Below, in pieces: positions 24,282-32,964 of a DNA stretch of 39,044 nt. Source of the DNA: Microterricola pindariensis. Its GTDB lineage: Bacteria; Actinomycetota; Actinomycetes; Actinomycetales; Microbacteriaceae. Positions within the stretch are counted from its first letter, which is position 1; each line of letters starts with the position of its first letter. The stretch spans positions 1-39,044 of the forward strand of contig NZ_MPZN01000032.1 of assembly GCF_002936985.1 (NCBI RefSeq), read 5' to 3'. The position numbers were made by a program, and so were the translations under genes. The notes beneath the pieces were generated by a model. It made no database searches. It saw nothing but the letters and a program-made list of their open reading frames with translations, and was not told the origin of the DNA.

Positions 24282-24854
24282 TCAGTGCACGATGGCGCTC
24301 AACCAGATGATGCCGACGCCGAGCGACGCCGTGATTGCCGCGTTGAGGATTCGCCGCGGCCATCCCCTGCGTCTCTTCACCGAGTTCCAGAACCCCAGTG
24401 CGGCAAGCGTCAGGACGCCGGCCCAGAGGGCGATGTAGTAGCCGACGTACTCGTCGAGCACCCCGGCGGCGGACAGCAGCAGGAAGGCGGCCGGCACCAG
24501 CATCGCGAGCACCATGCCGATGGAGTGGCGGGCGGAGTCCAACACCAGCAGCCACAGCTTCCGATGGGCGGCGTCTGGCGAGCCGTGCACGGCGACGACG
24601 GCGGAGTAGATGTGCGCCAGCCAGAAGACGCCGACGGTGCCGAGGGTGAAGAAGAAGACTTCGAGATCGGTGTCGTAGTTCCAGCCGACCGCGATCAGCG
24701 CGCTGACCAGCACCGTGCCGTAGATGGCGTACTCGGTCGCGTAGACGCCGGCGACGGCTTCCACCGACCGGACGCCGCTCTGCGCTGCCCGATCGAGCCA
24801 GCCGGAGCCGGGCGTGCCTGATTTCTCAGGCGGATCGGCAGGCTCGCCAGCCAT
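24282..24854 (-). CDS. Integral membrane protein of unknown function
   Basis: A 190-residue protein not recognised as a named family. A hydrophilic N-terminus of about 38 residues (Pro/Gly/Ser rich) is followed by roughly five hydrophobic segments at 41-58, 64-88, 110-132, 135-158 and 168-190. His residues occur in helix 2 (WLAHIYSAVVAVHG) and before helix 3 (SARHSIG), and a basic cluster (KRRRGWPRR) lies between helices 4 and 5. It sits between ettA and the lipoprotein and ssb genes, all on the minus strand but with gaps of 190 and 87 nt, so it probably has its own promoter. The 190-nt gap to ettA shows nothing I can assign. Confidence 0.78.
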   Translation of the reverse strand: MAGEPADPPEKSGTPGSGWLDRAAQSGVRSVEAVAGVYATEYAIYGTVLVSALIAVGWNYDTDLEVFFFTLGTVGVFWLAHIYSAVVAVHGSPDAAHRKLWLLVLDSARHSIGMVLAMLVPAAFLLLSAAGVLDEYVGYYIALWAGVLTLAALGFWNSVKRRRGWPRRILNAAITASLGVGIIWLSAIVH

Positions 24855-24941
24855 GGCCGTCCACCCAGGGGGCTCTGCTTCGCATGGATTTCACGCTAGT
24901 CCCGCGAGCCGCGCCGGTCTATGGTCTGGCCAGCCCGATTG

Positions 24942-25457
24942 CTACCAGTCGATGGCCCGGGTGGCGCCGATCAGACAGCTGCCCGTGGAGAGCATCGCCG
25001 TGACCGCACTCTGGTAGCCGCCGCTGGACGGACCGAACTGGCCGAGCAGGCACTCGCCGTTGAACCGAACGGCCCACGGCACGGAGTCGGCGGCCAGGTC
25101 GACGGAGGTCCGGTCGAAGCCGACCTCCATGTCGGCCTTGTTGAAGCCACCGACGACCAGGGCGTTGATGAACGACTCCCCGCCCGCCGAGGGGTTGGCG
25201 GCAAGCACCGCGGCCGCGATCGAGTCGAAGTAGGCGAGGTTCTCCTGGGCGGTGCCGTCCGGCAGCAGGACGAGCGGCTCGACCGGCACCTCCGTCGCGC
25301 TCGGCGCCGGAGCGGCCGTCTGCGTCGGCGCCGGAGTGGCCGGCGCGGGTGAGGAGCATGCGGCGAGCGCGAGCATCGTGGACGCTGCCAGTGTCGCGAG
25401 CAACACCCGCGGCATCCGCGGCATCGCTCGGCTGGTGGCGGAACTCTCGCTCGACAT
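24942..25457 (-). CDS. Small lipoprotein of unknown function
   Basis: A secreted lipoprotein of 171 residues. I choose ATG 25457, preceded by AGAGAGGCGAG, over a GTG 24 nt upstream with no ribosome binding site. The signal peptide (MPRMPRVLLATLAASTMLALAAC) gives the lipobox LAAC with Cys34. A Pro/Ala/Thr linker (about 37-60) leads to a compact domain of about 110 residues that includes two Cys residues (NGECLLGQF and STGSCLIGA), which could form a disulfide. The domain resembles small lipoproteins common in Microbacteriaceae (possibly DUF6993, from memory). No function can be assigned. Confidence 0.8.
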   Translation of the reverse strand: MSSESSATSRAMPRMPRVLLATLAASTMLALAACSSPAPATPAPTQTAAPAPSATEVPVEPLVLLPDGTAQENLAYFDSIAAAVLAANPSAGGESFINALVVGGFNKADMEVGFDRTSVDLAADSVPWAVRFNGECLLGQFGPSSGGYQSAVTAMLSTGSCLIGATRAIDW

Positions 25458-25516
25458 CTCTCGCCTCTCTGACGGGTTCACTTCTGCGAACGAGTCTATG
25501 GGCGAGCCGACACCGG

Positions 25517-26023
25517 CTAGAACGGGGTGGCCTCCAATTCGCTCACGCGCTCCGCCCCCGGAACGGACCAGTGCTCAGCCGGGGGCTCTGTCGGCTCGCC
25601 GGCGGTGGGGCCGTCGCTGTTTCCGGTACTCGGCTGCGCCTGGTCCAGGGGCAGGGCCCGGGTCGTGCGCCGGAAGCTTGCCGTCCCCCACTGCAGGTCC
25701 AGCCCGATCACGTCTGCCTCCAGGTCAATGGACGTGCCGCGCCGCTCGCCGGTGTCCCAGGCACGCAGGTGCAGCCGCCCGGTCACGACGACGGGATCGC
25801 CCCGGTGCAGGCTCGCCATGGCGTTCTTCGCCAGGCCGCGGAACGCGCTCACCGTGTACCAGTTGGTGTTGCCGTCGGACCAGGTGTTCGTGTTCTTGTC
25901 GTACTTGCGCTGGGTGGACGCCATCCGGAACTTGATCAGAGGCACGCCGCTCGACGTGACCTTCTCCTCCGGGTCGTTTCCGATCACACCCAGCACGGTG
26001 ATGATGTCATTGGTTTCACGCAT
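25517..26023 (-). CDS. ssb: Single-stranded DNA-binding protein
   Basis: OB-fold protein that coats single-stranded DNA. From ATG 26023 (AGAGGA 8 nt upstream) it is 168 residues: DIITVLGVIGNDPEEK, KFRMASTQRKYDKNTNTWSDGNTNWYTVSAF and DPVVVTGRLHLRAWD are standard SSB strands with aromatic DNA-stacking residues. The C-terminal tail is Pro/Glu/Thr rich and ends SELEATPF. It lacks the usual acidic DDDIPF-type tip but keeps a terminal Pro-Phe. This is probably a secondary, actinobacterial-type SSB (SsbB-like) and not the replicative one beside rpsF. Much longer in-frame upstream sequence has no ribosome binding site and is not coding. Confidence 0.92.
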   Translation of the reverse strand: MRETNDIITVLGVIGNDPEEKVTSSGVPLIKFRMASTQRKYDKNTNTWSDGNTNWYTVSAFRGLAKNAMASLHRGDPVVVTGRLHLRAWDTGERRGTSIDLEADVIGLDLQWGTASFRRTTRALPLDQAQPSTGNSDGPTAGEPTEPPAEHWSVPGAERVSELEATPF

Positions 26024-26248
26024 GGGAATCGTCCTCTCGGTTCGTGTTCCGCCCGTCGCCGCTGCGCGGGCTGTGGCCACGGCTCCGGCGCTCGTGCCCG
26101 TCATCCGGGCCGTGACCACATGCAATGAGTGTGCGCCGGCGGCGCGCCCAGGCAGCCGGGCACGTGCAATCTGTGCACTGCGGCCCCGCCGGGACCGGCT
26201 GTGCACAACAGGGGTGACGCGGGGTGCAGACGGCGGGTTCCCTGCCCC

Positions 26249-26254
26249 TAGAGT
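26249..26254 (+). promoter_or_regulatory. -10 element giving a probable leaderless aldo/keto reductase mRNA
   Basis: TAGAGT lies 6 nt before ATG 26261, which would put the transcription start on the A of the start codon. No Shine-Dalgarno sequence is visible. Confidence 0.5.
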
Positions 26255-26260
26255 GATGCC

Positions 26261-27268
<1,008 letters not shown>

Positions 27269-27273
27269 ACGCG

Positions 27274-28230
27274 GTGGGCTACCTCTACGCGCTCGTCGCA
27301 GCCTTGCTGTTCGGAGCGAACGGGTCCCTCGCCAAGGTTGTGCTGGAGGCGGGGGTCACCCCGGCCCAGCTCACCTTCGTGCGCGTGCTCACGGTGACGG
27401 TGATCGCCGGCGTCTGGCTGCTCATCAGCGATCGCTCGGCGTTCCGCATCGGATGGCGCCAGCTGGGCGTTCTGGCCTACCTCGGCGTCGTGGGCGTCGC
27501 ACTGCTGCAGTGGTTCTATGCCGTGGCGCTGACGATGCTCCCCGTCGGGCTGACCCTCCTGCTGGAATACCTCGCCGTCGTCGCCGTGGCTGTGATCGCC
27601 CGGGTCGTGTTCAAGGAGCGGGTGAAGGCGCGCCTCTGGCTGGCGATCGCCCTCGTGCTGGTCGGGCTGACCCTGGTGGCACAGATCGGCAGCGGCACCG
27701 TGTCCGTGCCCGGCGTGCTGTTCGCCCTGGCGGCCGCCGCCAGCCTCACCGTCTACTTCCTCGTCGGGGAACGACAGCTGACCGCCAGCTCCCCGCTGGC
27801 CGTGGCATTCTGGGCCATGGGCTTCGCGACCCTGTTCTGGCTCGCCTTCAGCGGGTGGTGGGAGCTGGATGTCACGCTGCTGAGCTCCCCCGTCTCCTTG
27901 GGCGGTGCGCTCGCGGCCGTGGTGCTTCCCGTGTGGATGCCGCTCGCGGTCACCGCCGTCGTCGGCAGCTTCGTGGCGTTCCTGCTCTCCTTCCTAGCGC
28001 TCAAGCACCTGACGGCCACCGCGGCGGGCATCACCTCCTCCGCCGAGGTGCTGTTCGCATTCGCCGTTGCCTGGCTCTGGCTCGGCGAGGCGCTGGGCCT
28101 GGCGCAGCTGATCGGCGTCGGGATCGTGGCGGCCGGCATCGTGCTGGCGCAGACCGCGCGGGCCGAGAAGATCGTCGACCCCGAGCTGGCCGCCGCTGCG
28201 CTCCTGGCCCCCGCACCGCACGCCAGATAG
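27274..28230 (+). CDS. EamA/DMT superfamily permease
   Basis: Ten-helix inner-membrane transporter of 318 residues made of two EamA repeats. It starts at GTG 27274, 5 nt after the aldo/keto reductase stop, giving MGYLYALVAALLFGANGSLAKVVLEAG, a textbook EamA N-terminus. Earlier in-frame codons lie inside the reductase gene in another frame. Hydrophobic segments follow at regular spacing, and the second repeat ends SAEVLFAFAVAWLWLGEALG. EamA proteins export or import metabolites (amino acids, sugars, drugs), and the substrate cannot be told from sequence. The translation start has only a weak ribosome binding site, so coupling to the reductase is likely. Confidence 0.9.
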   Translation: MGYLYALVAALLFGANGSLAKVVLEAGVTPAQLTFVRVLTVTVIAGVWLLISDRSAFRIGWRQLGVLAYLGVVGVALLQWFYAVALTMLPVGLTLLLEYLAVVAVAVIARVVFKERVKARLWLAIALVLVGLTLVAQIGSGTVSVPGVLFALAAAASLTVYFLVGERQLTASSPLAVAFWAMGFATLFWLAFSGWWELDVTLLSSPVSLGGALAAVVLPVWMPLAVTAVVGSFVAFLLSFLALKHLTATAAGITSSAEVLFAFAVAWLWLGEALGLAQLIGVGIVAAGIVLAQTARAEKIVDPELAAAALLAPAPHAR

Positions 28231-28253
28231 CCGTGTCGGTGCTGCCGTCTACC

Positions 28254-28266
28254 GTGTGAATCACAC
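28254..28266. promoter_or_regulatory. 13-bp palindrome GTGTGA-A-TCACAC
   Basis: Perfect inverted repeat 41 nt upstream of the small gene at 28308. The halves resemble CRP/GlxR half-sites (TGTGA/TCACA) but are 1 nt apart instead of 6, so a CRP-type site is not supported. It may be an operator of another regulator or part of the end of the permease transcript. Confidence 0.35.
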
Positions 28267-28307
28267 CGCAGACGCGGCACAGCGACGGCAGAAGGCGAAA
28301 GGGCACC

Positions 28308-28577
28308 ATGGCATACAACATCAACAGCACACTGATTCGTCCGCCCGCGACACCGTTGGGCGTCAGCGTCGCCGGCCTGGAGTTCCTCCCGGTGCGCGGG
28401 GGCCTCTGGCGCGTCGCATCCGTGCGCGGCACCATCCTCGGGCAGATCGAGTTGTGTTCACAGGATGCCGGCGCCGAGCCACGCTTCACCGCACGCGCCC
28501 TGCACTCCGACGGCGTCAGGCACAGCACACTCGGCGATTTCGGCACCGCAGTGGCCGCCGCCGACTGCTTCCGGTGA
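28308..28577 (+). CDS. Small protein of unknown function
   Basis: An 89-residue protein starting MAYNINSTLIRPPATPLGVS with a GAAAGGG ribosome binding site 4 nt upstream. It has no signal peptide or membrane segment. The middle (LEFLPVRGGLWRVASVRGTILGQIEL) looks like a short run of beta strands ending in a turn, and the last part (TLGDFGTAVAAADCF) an amphipathic helix. A single domain of this kind could be a small binding module, but no family is recognised. Frame phase and ribosome binding site make it a credible gene. It stands alone between the DMT permease and the next unknown gene. Confidence 0.68.
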   Translation: MAYNINSTLIRPPATPLGVSVAGLEFLPVRGGLWRVASVRGTILGQIELCSQDAGAEPRFTARALHSDGVRHSTLGDFGTAVAAADCFR

Positions 28578-28660
28578 CCGACCCCGCTCGAAATCGACGC
28601 ATCCGGAGCCCGAGTTGAGGCGCGCCGGGACGACTCCCCCGCGGCCCCGCCGCACGCCGG

Positions 28661-28666
28661 TAGAGT
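28661..28666 (+). promoter_or_regulatory. -10 element for a probable leaderless start
   Basis: TAGAGT 7 nt before ATG 28674, with no Shine-Dalgarno sequence between; the same hexamer and spacing as at the aldo/keto reductase gene. Confidence 0.45.
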
Positions 28667-28673
28667 GCCGCAC

Positions 28674-29516
28674 ATGCAGTGGTTGACAGATTTCTCTGAC
28701 TGGTTCTTCTCCGCGGACGCGCAACCGGTGCTTTTCACCGCCGCCGTCATCGCGATCGCTCTCCTCGCCTCCGGCCTCCTCGCCGCCTGGATCGCCCGCG
28801 GCGCGATGAAGCGGGTCATCGCCCAGCGCAACACCGAGATCAAGATCGCCGCGATCGCCGCTCTCGTCGACGCGTCGGTCGAGGCCTCGGTGTGGAACTC
28901 GCTCACCCCGCAGGAGCAGGTGCTCTCAGACCGGGCCGTCGGCCAGGCTGACATCCAGGTGCGGATGCTGCCGATCCGCGGTTCGGGCATCGCAGCAGAC
29001 TGGGCGGCGCACCGCTTGCACGAGCTCAAGCGCGCGTCGGCCACCTTCGGCTACCAGTCGGAGCCGGCGGTCACCGACTTCCGCGACCGTCTGATCGAAT
29101 GGCAGGCCAAGCCGAGCCGCGCCCGCAAGGCCTTCGCCAGCGACCTCGAGCAGTGGAAGAGCGCCACCACCGAGAGCGATCGCACGCTGCTCGCCGACCA
29201 GGACGCCTGGGTCGCCCAACAGCACCGGGCACAGTACAACTCGCCCCTGTTCGCCCAGCCGCCGGTGCCGAACGAGCCCGTCGACACCCAGAAGCTGCTC
29301 GCCGACGTGGACGCGCTGCGCCAGCCCGCCGCGGCCGAGCCGATGCCCGCGCAGCAGAGCGCGTCTCTGTTCCCGCTGGCTCAGGCCGCACCGGCGCACG
29401 CCTCACCGACCCAAGTAGCTCCGACTCAGGCAGCTCCGACGCACGCAGCTCCGACGCAGGCCGCGCCAGCGCTGTTCCCGCCGGCGCAGTCGTCAGCGGC
29501 AACGCCCGAGGCGTAG
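28674..29516 (+). CDS. Membrane-anchored protein with Pro/Ala/Gln-rich repeat tail
   Basis: A 280-residue protein of unknown function. One membrane helix near the N-terminus (about 18-42, PVLFTAAVIAIALLASGLLAAWIARG) is followed by a helical, charged domain of about 150 residues (GAMKRVIAQRNTEIKIAAIAALVDAS and on). The last 80 residues are low-complexity Pro/Ala/Gln. The tail includes APTQA/APTHA repeats encoded by three tandem 15-bp units at 29415-29459. With no cleavable signal, the large part could be cytoplasmic behind a single anchor. ATG 28674 is chosen over GTG 28665 because of the -10 spacing. It is convergent with nadE and separated from it by a palindromic hairpin. Confidence 0.78.
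   Translation: MQWLTDFSDWFFSADAQPVLFTAAVIAIALLASGLLAAWIARGAMKRVIAQRNTEIKIAAIAALVDASVEASVWNSLTPQEQVLSDRAVGQADIQVRMLPIRGSGIAADWAAHRLHELKRASATFGYQSEPAVTDFRDRLIEWQAKPSRARKAFASDLEQWKSATTESDRTLLADQDAWVAQQHRAQYNSPLFAQPPVPNEPVDTQKLLADVDALRQPAAAEPMPAQQSASLFPLAQAAPAHASPTQVAPTQAAPTHAAPTQAAPALFPPAQSSAATPEA
29415..29459 (+). repeat. Three tandem 15-bp repeats coding APTQA/APTHA
   Basis: Three in-frame copies of a 15-mer of the form GCAGCTCCGACGCAG with single-base differences, starting at 29415, 29430 and 29445. They extend the disordered tail of the surrounding protein and could vary in number by slippage. Confidence 0.75.
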
Positions 29517-29518
29517 CC

Positions 29519-29534
29519 GCGCCCGCGCGGGCGC
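29519..29534. terminator. Palindromic hairpin between convergent genes
   Basis: GCGCCC (29519-29524), a 4-nt GCGC loop and GGGCGC (29529-29534), lying wholly in the 27-nt gap between two convergent stop codons. Candidate bidirectional terminator without a T-tract. Confidence 0.5.
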
Positions 29535-29543
29535 ACTGGGGCT

Positions 29544-30368
29544 CTAGCGCCACCATTCGTCGAACAGGGATGCCGGCGTGCGGCGCTTGTGCTCGCTGGC
29601 CAGGTAGCGACCCTCGATCGCGGCCGCCGCGGCATCCGACACCTGCTTGCCCTCGAGATAGTCATCGATCTCGGTGTAGCTGAGCCCGAGGTTGGCCTCG
29701 TCGGTCTGGCCGGGGGTCTCATCGAGCAGGTCGGCCGTCGGCGGCTTGAGGTAGAGCCTCTCCGCCGCGCCGAGGTGCTCGAGCAGCGCACGCCCTTGCC
29801 GCTTGGTCAGCCCGGCCAGCGGCAGCAGGTCGGTGCCGCCGTCGCCGTACTTCGTGAAGAAGCCGGTGACGGCCTCGGCGGCGTGGTCGGTGCCGACCAC
29901 CAGGTAGCCGTGCCCTCCGGCGATCGCGTACTGCGCGATCATGCGCATGCGCGCCTTGACGTTGCCCTTGTTGAAGTCGCTGATCGGCTCGCCGAGGGCG
30001 CGGGCGTACTCGTCCTGGATACCGTCGACGCCCGCCTTGATGTTGAAGGTGACGGTCTGCGCCGGCTGGATGAACTCCAGCGCCAGTTGGGCGTCGTCCT
30101 CGTCGCGCTGCACGCCGTAGGGCAGGCGCATGGCGACGAACACCGGGGCGTCCCCGCCATCCGCGGCCATCTCGTCCACGGCCAGCTGGCACAGCCGGCC
30201 GGCGAGCGAGGAGTCCTGACCGCCGCTGATGCCGAGCACCAGACCGCGCGCGCCGGTGCGGCGCAGATACGCGGTGAGGAAGTCGATGCGCCGGCGGATC
30301 TCGGCGGCGGCGTCGATGCTCGGGCTCACGTGGAGCTCGGCGATGATCTGAGACTGAAGCGCGTGCAT
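29544..30368 (-). CDS. nadE: Ammonia-dependent NAD+ synthetase
   Basis: Adenylates nicotinic acid adenine dinucleotide and amidates it with ammonia to form NAD+. The 274-residue length matches the short NH3-dependent form, with no glutaminase domain. The PP-loop SGGQDSS at about residues 46-52 binds the pyrophosphate. [68 protein letters not shown] and the C-terminal [14 protein letters not shown] with a final [10 protein letters not shown] are all conserved in NadE. The start is ATG 30368; a -10 hexamer TAGATT lies 6 nt upstream, so the mRNA is probably leaderless. It is divergent from the antiporter gene. Confidence 0.96.
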   Translation of the reverse strand: MHALQSQIIAELHVSPSIDAAAEIRRRIDFLTAYLRRTGARGLVLGISGGQDSSLAGRLCQLAVDEMAADGGDAPVFVAMRLPYGVQRDEDDAQLALEFIQPAQTVTFNIKAGVDGIQDEYARALGEPISDFNKGNVKARMRMIAQYAIAGGHGYLVVGTDHAAEAVTGFFTKYGDGGTDLLPLAGLTKRQGRALLEHLGAAERLYLKPPTADLLDETPGQTDEANLGLSYTEIDDYLEGKQVSDAAAAAIEGRYLASEHKRRTPASLFDEWWR

Positions 30369-30374
30369 GCGTCG

Positions 30375-30380
30375 AATCTA
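30375..30380 (-). promoter_or_regulatory. -10 element for a probable leaderless nadE mRNA
   Basis: TAGATT on the minus strand, 6 nt before ATG 30368, and no Shine-Dalgarno sequence between. Confidence 0.5.
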
Positions 30381-30472
30381 CCGCGCGAGCCGCGCGGGGC
30401 TGCGCACGGAAGCCGCGCTTCGCTATCATCGCCTGCAGAACGCGCTGCGCGAGCGCTGCAGGCAGGAGCCGA

Positions 30473-31690
30473 ATGGACATCTCAATCCCCTCGCTGATCC
30501 TGATTGCCGCGATCGCCGTCGCCGCACCCCTGCTCGGTCGGGGCCTCGGGCGATTCGTCAAGATCCCCCTGGTGGTGTTCGAGATCGTCCTCGGGATCGT
30601 GCTCGGGCCGTCGCTGCTCGGCTGGGTGCAGCCGGGCCCCTTCACCGAAACGCTGGCCGACTTCGGCCTGGCCATGCTGTTCTTCCTCGCGGGCAACGAG
30701 ATCGACTTCGCCCGCATCGCCGGCCGTTCCCTGATGCGGGCTGGGCTCGGCTGGCTGCTCTCGCTCGCCGTCGGCGTCACCGCCGGCATCCTGTTCTCGC
30801 CCACCGTCGGTGCGGGCGTGTTCATCGGCATCGCGCTGACGTCGACGGCGCTCGGCACGATCATGCCTGTGCTGCGGGATGCCGGTGAGCTGCGCACCCC
30901 GTTCGGGATCGCGACGACCGCGGTCGGGGCCGTCGGCGAGTTCGGCCCCTTGCTCGCGATCACGCTGTTCCTCTCCGGAACCACTCCCCTGCACGCCACC
31001 ATCGTGCTCATCGGTTTCGCGCTCATCACGGGGGCCGCGATCTGGCTGGCGGCGATCGGCGCCGGCCGGAGCATGCACGCCCTCATCACCGCGACGCTGC
31101 ACACCAGCGGCCAGTTCGCGGTGCGCCTCGTGATCTTGGTGCTCGTCTCACTCGTGGGGCTGAGCGTGGCGCTCGGCATCGACATGCTGCTCGGCGCGTT
31201 CGCGGCCGGGGTGCTCTACCGGGTGTTGCTCACCGGGGCGCCGGAAGCGGACGCCACACTGGTCGAGGCCAAGATCGAGGCGATCGGCTTCGGCTTCCTG
31301 GTGCCGATCTTCTTCATCAACACGGGGGTCACCTTCGATCTGGACGGCCTCATCGGTGATCCGCAGGCGCTTCTGCTGCTGCCGATCTTCGTGCTGGCGC
31401 TGCTCGTCATCCGCGGCCTGCCGAGCACGCTCGCCGCCCCGCGCGGCAGCACCCCCGCCGATCGTGGGGCGTTGCTGCTGTTCGGGGCGACCGGCCTGCC
31501 GATCATCGTCGCCGTCACTGCGATCGGCATCGACACGGGTGCCCTGGACTCCGGCACGGCGGCCGCACTCGTCGCCGCCGGGATGTTCTCGGTGCTGCTG
31601 TTCCCGCTCACCGGTCTCGCGCTGCGCAAGCGCTCCCGCGACTACACGGCCCGCCCGGCGGACGAGGAGGCCGTGGCGGAGGAAGCGTAG
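30473..31690 (+). CDS. Cation:proton antiporter (CPA2/KefB-like membrane domain)
   Basis: Monovalent cation/H+ exchanger of 405 residues with about 12 helices. It has the CPA2 pattern: VKIPLVVFEIVLGIVLGPSLLGWV in helix 2, FGLAMLFFLAGNEIDF, VFIGIALTSTALGTIMPVL in the ion-binding region, GEFGPLLAI and a C-terminal FGATGLPIIVAVTAIGID. It ends after the membrane domain with a short acidic tail (DEEAVAEEA) and has no TrkA-N/RCK regulatory domain, unlike KefB/KefC. A GCAGGAG ribosome binding site lies 6 nt before the ATG. It is divergent from nadE and convergent with yigZ. The ion (Na+ or K+) cannot be decided. Confidence 0.92.
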   Translation: MDISIPSLILIAAIAVAAPLLGRGLGRFVKIPLVVFEIVLGIVLGPSLLGWVQPGPFTETLADFGLAMLFFLAGNEIDFARIAGRSLMRAGLGWLLSLAVGVTAGILFSPTVGAGVFIGIALTSTALGTIMPVLRDAGELRTPFGIATTAVGAVGEFGPLLAITLFLSGTTPLHATIVLIGFALITGAAIWLAAIGAGRSMHALITATLHTSGQFAVRLVILVLVSLVGLSVALGIDMLLGAFAAGVLYRVLLTGAPEADATLVEAKIEAIGFGFLVPIFFINTGVTFDLDGLIGDPQALLLLPIFVLALLVIRGLPSTLAAPRGSTPADRGALLLFGATGLPIIVAVTAIGIDTGALDSGTAAALVAAGMFSVLLFPLTGLALRKRSRDYTARPADEEAVAEEA

Positions 31691-31756
31691 GGCTGCTGGG
31701 CGGAATGGTCGTGTGCTCCGGCCGGACTGGGCCGCGCCGACGGAGCAGCGCAGCCC

Positions 31757-31782
31757 CCGAATCCCCGGAGCCCCGGGTTCGG
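31757..31782. terminator. Hairpin between antiporter and yigZ genes
   Basis: CCGAATCC (31757-31764) pairs with GGGTTCGG (31775-31782), one G-T pair, around a 10-nt loop. It lies in the 113-nt gap between convergent genes; the rest of the gap shows nothing else. Confidence 0.35.
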
Positions 31783-31803
31783 CCGCGCCGAGGATGAGGC
31801 GGG

Positions 31804-32457
31804 CTAGAGTTCGACGTCGATCAGTTCGTACCCGGCGGACTCGAGTACGCCCCCACCGGCGGTGACACCCGCGACGATGGCGCGCAGCGCGGCCTCGTCC
31901 GGGCCACTCAGCCTCACGACGGCGCGGCTGCCATATTCGGTTCCGAGAATGTTCACGCCCCGCTGGCGCAGCTCGGCTTCGATCCGGCCGGCGTCGGCGT
32001 GCGCGAGTGCCAGCGTGTAGAGCTCTCGCCGCTCACGCGCGACCACGGCGTCCTGTGCGTGGGCCGCGTCGACGGCGGAGAGCACGGCATCCGAATAGGC
32101 GCGCACGAGGCCGCCAGCGCCCAGCAGGACGCCGCCGAAGTACCGACTGACCACTGCGACGGTGTCGATGAACTCGCGGCCGCTGAGCGCCTCCAGCATG
32201 GGGCGGCCCGCCGTGCCGGACGGCTCGCCGTCATCGTTCGAACGGCGCACCTGGTCGGGGGCGGATGCCGGGCCGAGCACGAACGCCGAGCAGTGGTGCC
32301 TGGCGTTCCACTCCTCGCGGCGGGCCGCGTCGATCTCGGCGCGCGCGGCCGCCTCATCCTCGACGCGGACCAGCCGACAGAGGAAGCGCGAGCGCTTGAT
32401 CTCGATCTCGGTGTCGATGCGGGCACCGACTCCGCCGCGCAGCGTGAGGTCCGGCAT
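31804..32457 (-). CDS. yigZ: YigZ/IMPACT family protein (UPF0029)
   Basis: A 217-residue protein of the YigZ family, linked to translation control by homology to eukaryotic IMPACT; its molecular activity is not settled. Conserved stretches are EIEIKRSRFLCRLVRV, HHCSAFVLG, RRSNDDGEPSGTAGRPMLEALSG and VAVVSRYFGGVLLGAGGLVRAYSDAV, which together define the N-terminal domain. The C-terminal ferredoxin-like domain (DUF1949 type) covers about 140-215. It starts 7 nt after the stop of the metallopeptidase gene on the same strand, so the two are an operon. Convergent with the antiporter gene. Confidence 0.93.
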   Translation of the reverse strand: MPDLTLRGGVGARIDTEIEIKRSRFLCRLVRVEDEAAARAEIDAARREEWNARHHCSAFVLGPASAPDQVRRSNDDGEPSGTAGRPMLEALSGREFIDTVAVVSRYFGGVLLGAGGLVRAYSDAVLSAVDAAHAQDAVVARERRELYTLALAHADAGRIEAELRQRGVNILGTEYGSRAVVRLSGPDEAALRAIVAGVTAGGGVLESAGYELIDVEL

Positions 32458-32464
32458 CCGGTGC

Positions 32465-32818
32465 CTAACCCCAGCCGAGCTCGTGCAGCTGCTCGTCGTC
32501 CATGCCGTAGAAGTGGCCGATCTCGTGCACCAAAGTCACGTGGATCTGGTCGCGCAACTCGTCGATGTCGTTGCAGTGGGCGAGGTGGGCGTCACGGTAG
32601 ATCGTGATGAGGTCCGGCAGCTCGCCGAATCCGTAGTTTCCACGGTGCGTCAAAGCGATGCCGTGGTACAGGCCGAACAGGCTCATCGAGCCGTCTTCTG
32701 CGCGATCCTCGACCGAGAACTGCACGTTCTCAAGGCCGGCCATCATGTCATCCGGGAGCAGATCGAGTTCATCTGCGACGAGGGCTTCGAAGTCCTCTTC
32801 GCTCATCTCGACTGGCAT
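32465..32818 (-). CDS. Small metallopeptidase-family protein (HExxH, zincin-like)
   Basis: A 117-residue actinobacterial 'metallopeptidase family' protein (minimal zincin fold). The zinc site is LVHEIGHFYGMDDEQLHELGW, with HExxH and a further Glu/His. It begins MPVEMSEEDFEALVADELDLLP, and FGLYHGIALTHRGNYGFGELPDLITIYRD is a conserved core. Proteolytic activity has not been shown for the family. The ATG at 32818 has AAGGG 8 nt upstream and lies only 22 nt after the CCA end of tRNA-His on the same strand. tRNA 3' processing could therefore set the 5' end of its mRNA. yigZ follows after 7 nt. Confidence 0.9.
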   Translation of the reverse strand: MPVEMSEEDFEALVADELDLLPDDMMAGLENVQFSVEDRAEDGSMSLFGLYHGIALTHRGNYGFGELPDLITIYRDAHLAHCNDIDELRDQIHVTLVHEIGHFYGMDDEQLHELGWG

Positions 32819-32840
32819 CGGATGCCCTTCTGAAACAACT

Positions 32841-32916
32841 TGGGGTGAGTAACGGGGCTTGAACCCGCGACCTCCTGGACCACAACCAGGCGCTCTACCA
32901 GCTGAGCTATACCCAC
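32841..32916 (-). tRNA. tRNA-His (GTG anticodon)
   Basis: Read on the minus strand: acceptor GTGGGTA pairs with TACTCAC (one G-T pair), D arm GCTC...GAGC, anticodon stem CCTGG/CCAGG with loop TTGTGGT (anticodon GTG), and T arm CGGGG/CCCCG with the normal TTCGAA loop. The discriminator is C73, CCA is encoded, and the base before the acceptor (32917) gives the G-1 needed by histidyl-tRNA synthetase. It lies 48 nt downstream of orn, in line with orn. Confidence 0.97.
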
Positions 32917-32964
32917 CATGCGCCTGCTTCTCGCGAACTCGAAGAAGGCAACTCAATGAGTGTA

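Noticed and set aside
26024-26260. Regulatory RNA or small gene between ssb and the aldo/keto reductase gene
   Set aside because: Only short TGTGCAC-type repeats and the -10 element are visible; not enough for a call.
28254-28266. CRP/GlxR binding site
   Set aside because: Half-sites fit but the spacing is 1 nt instead of 6.
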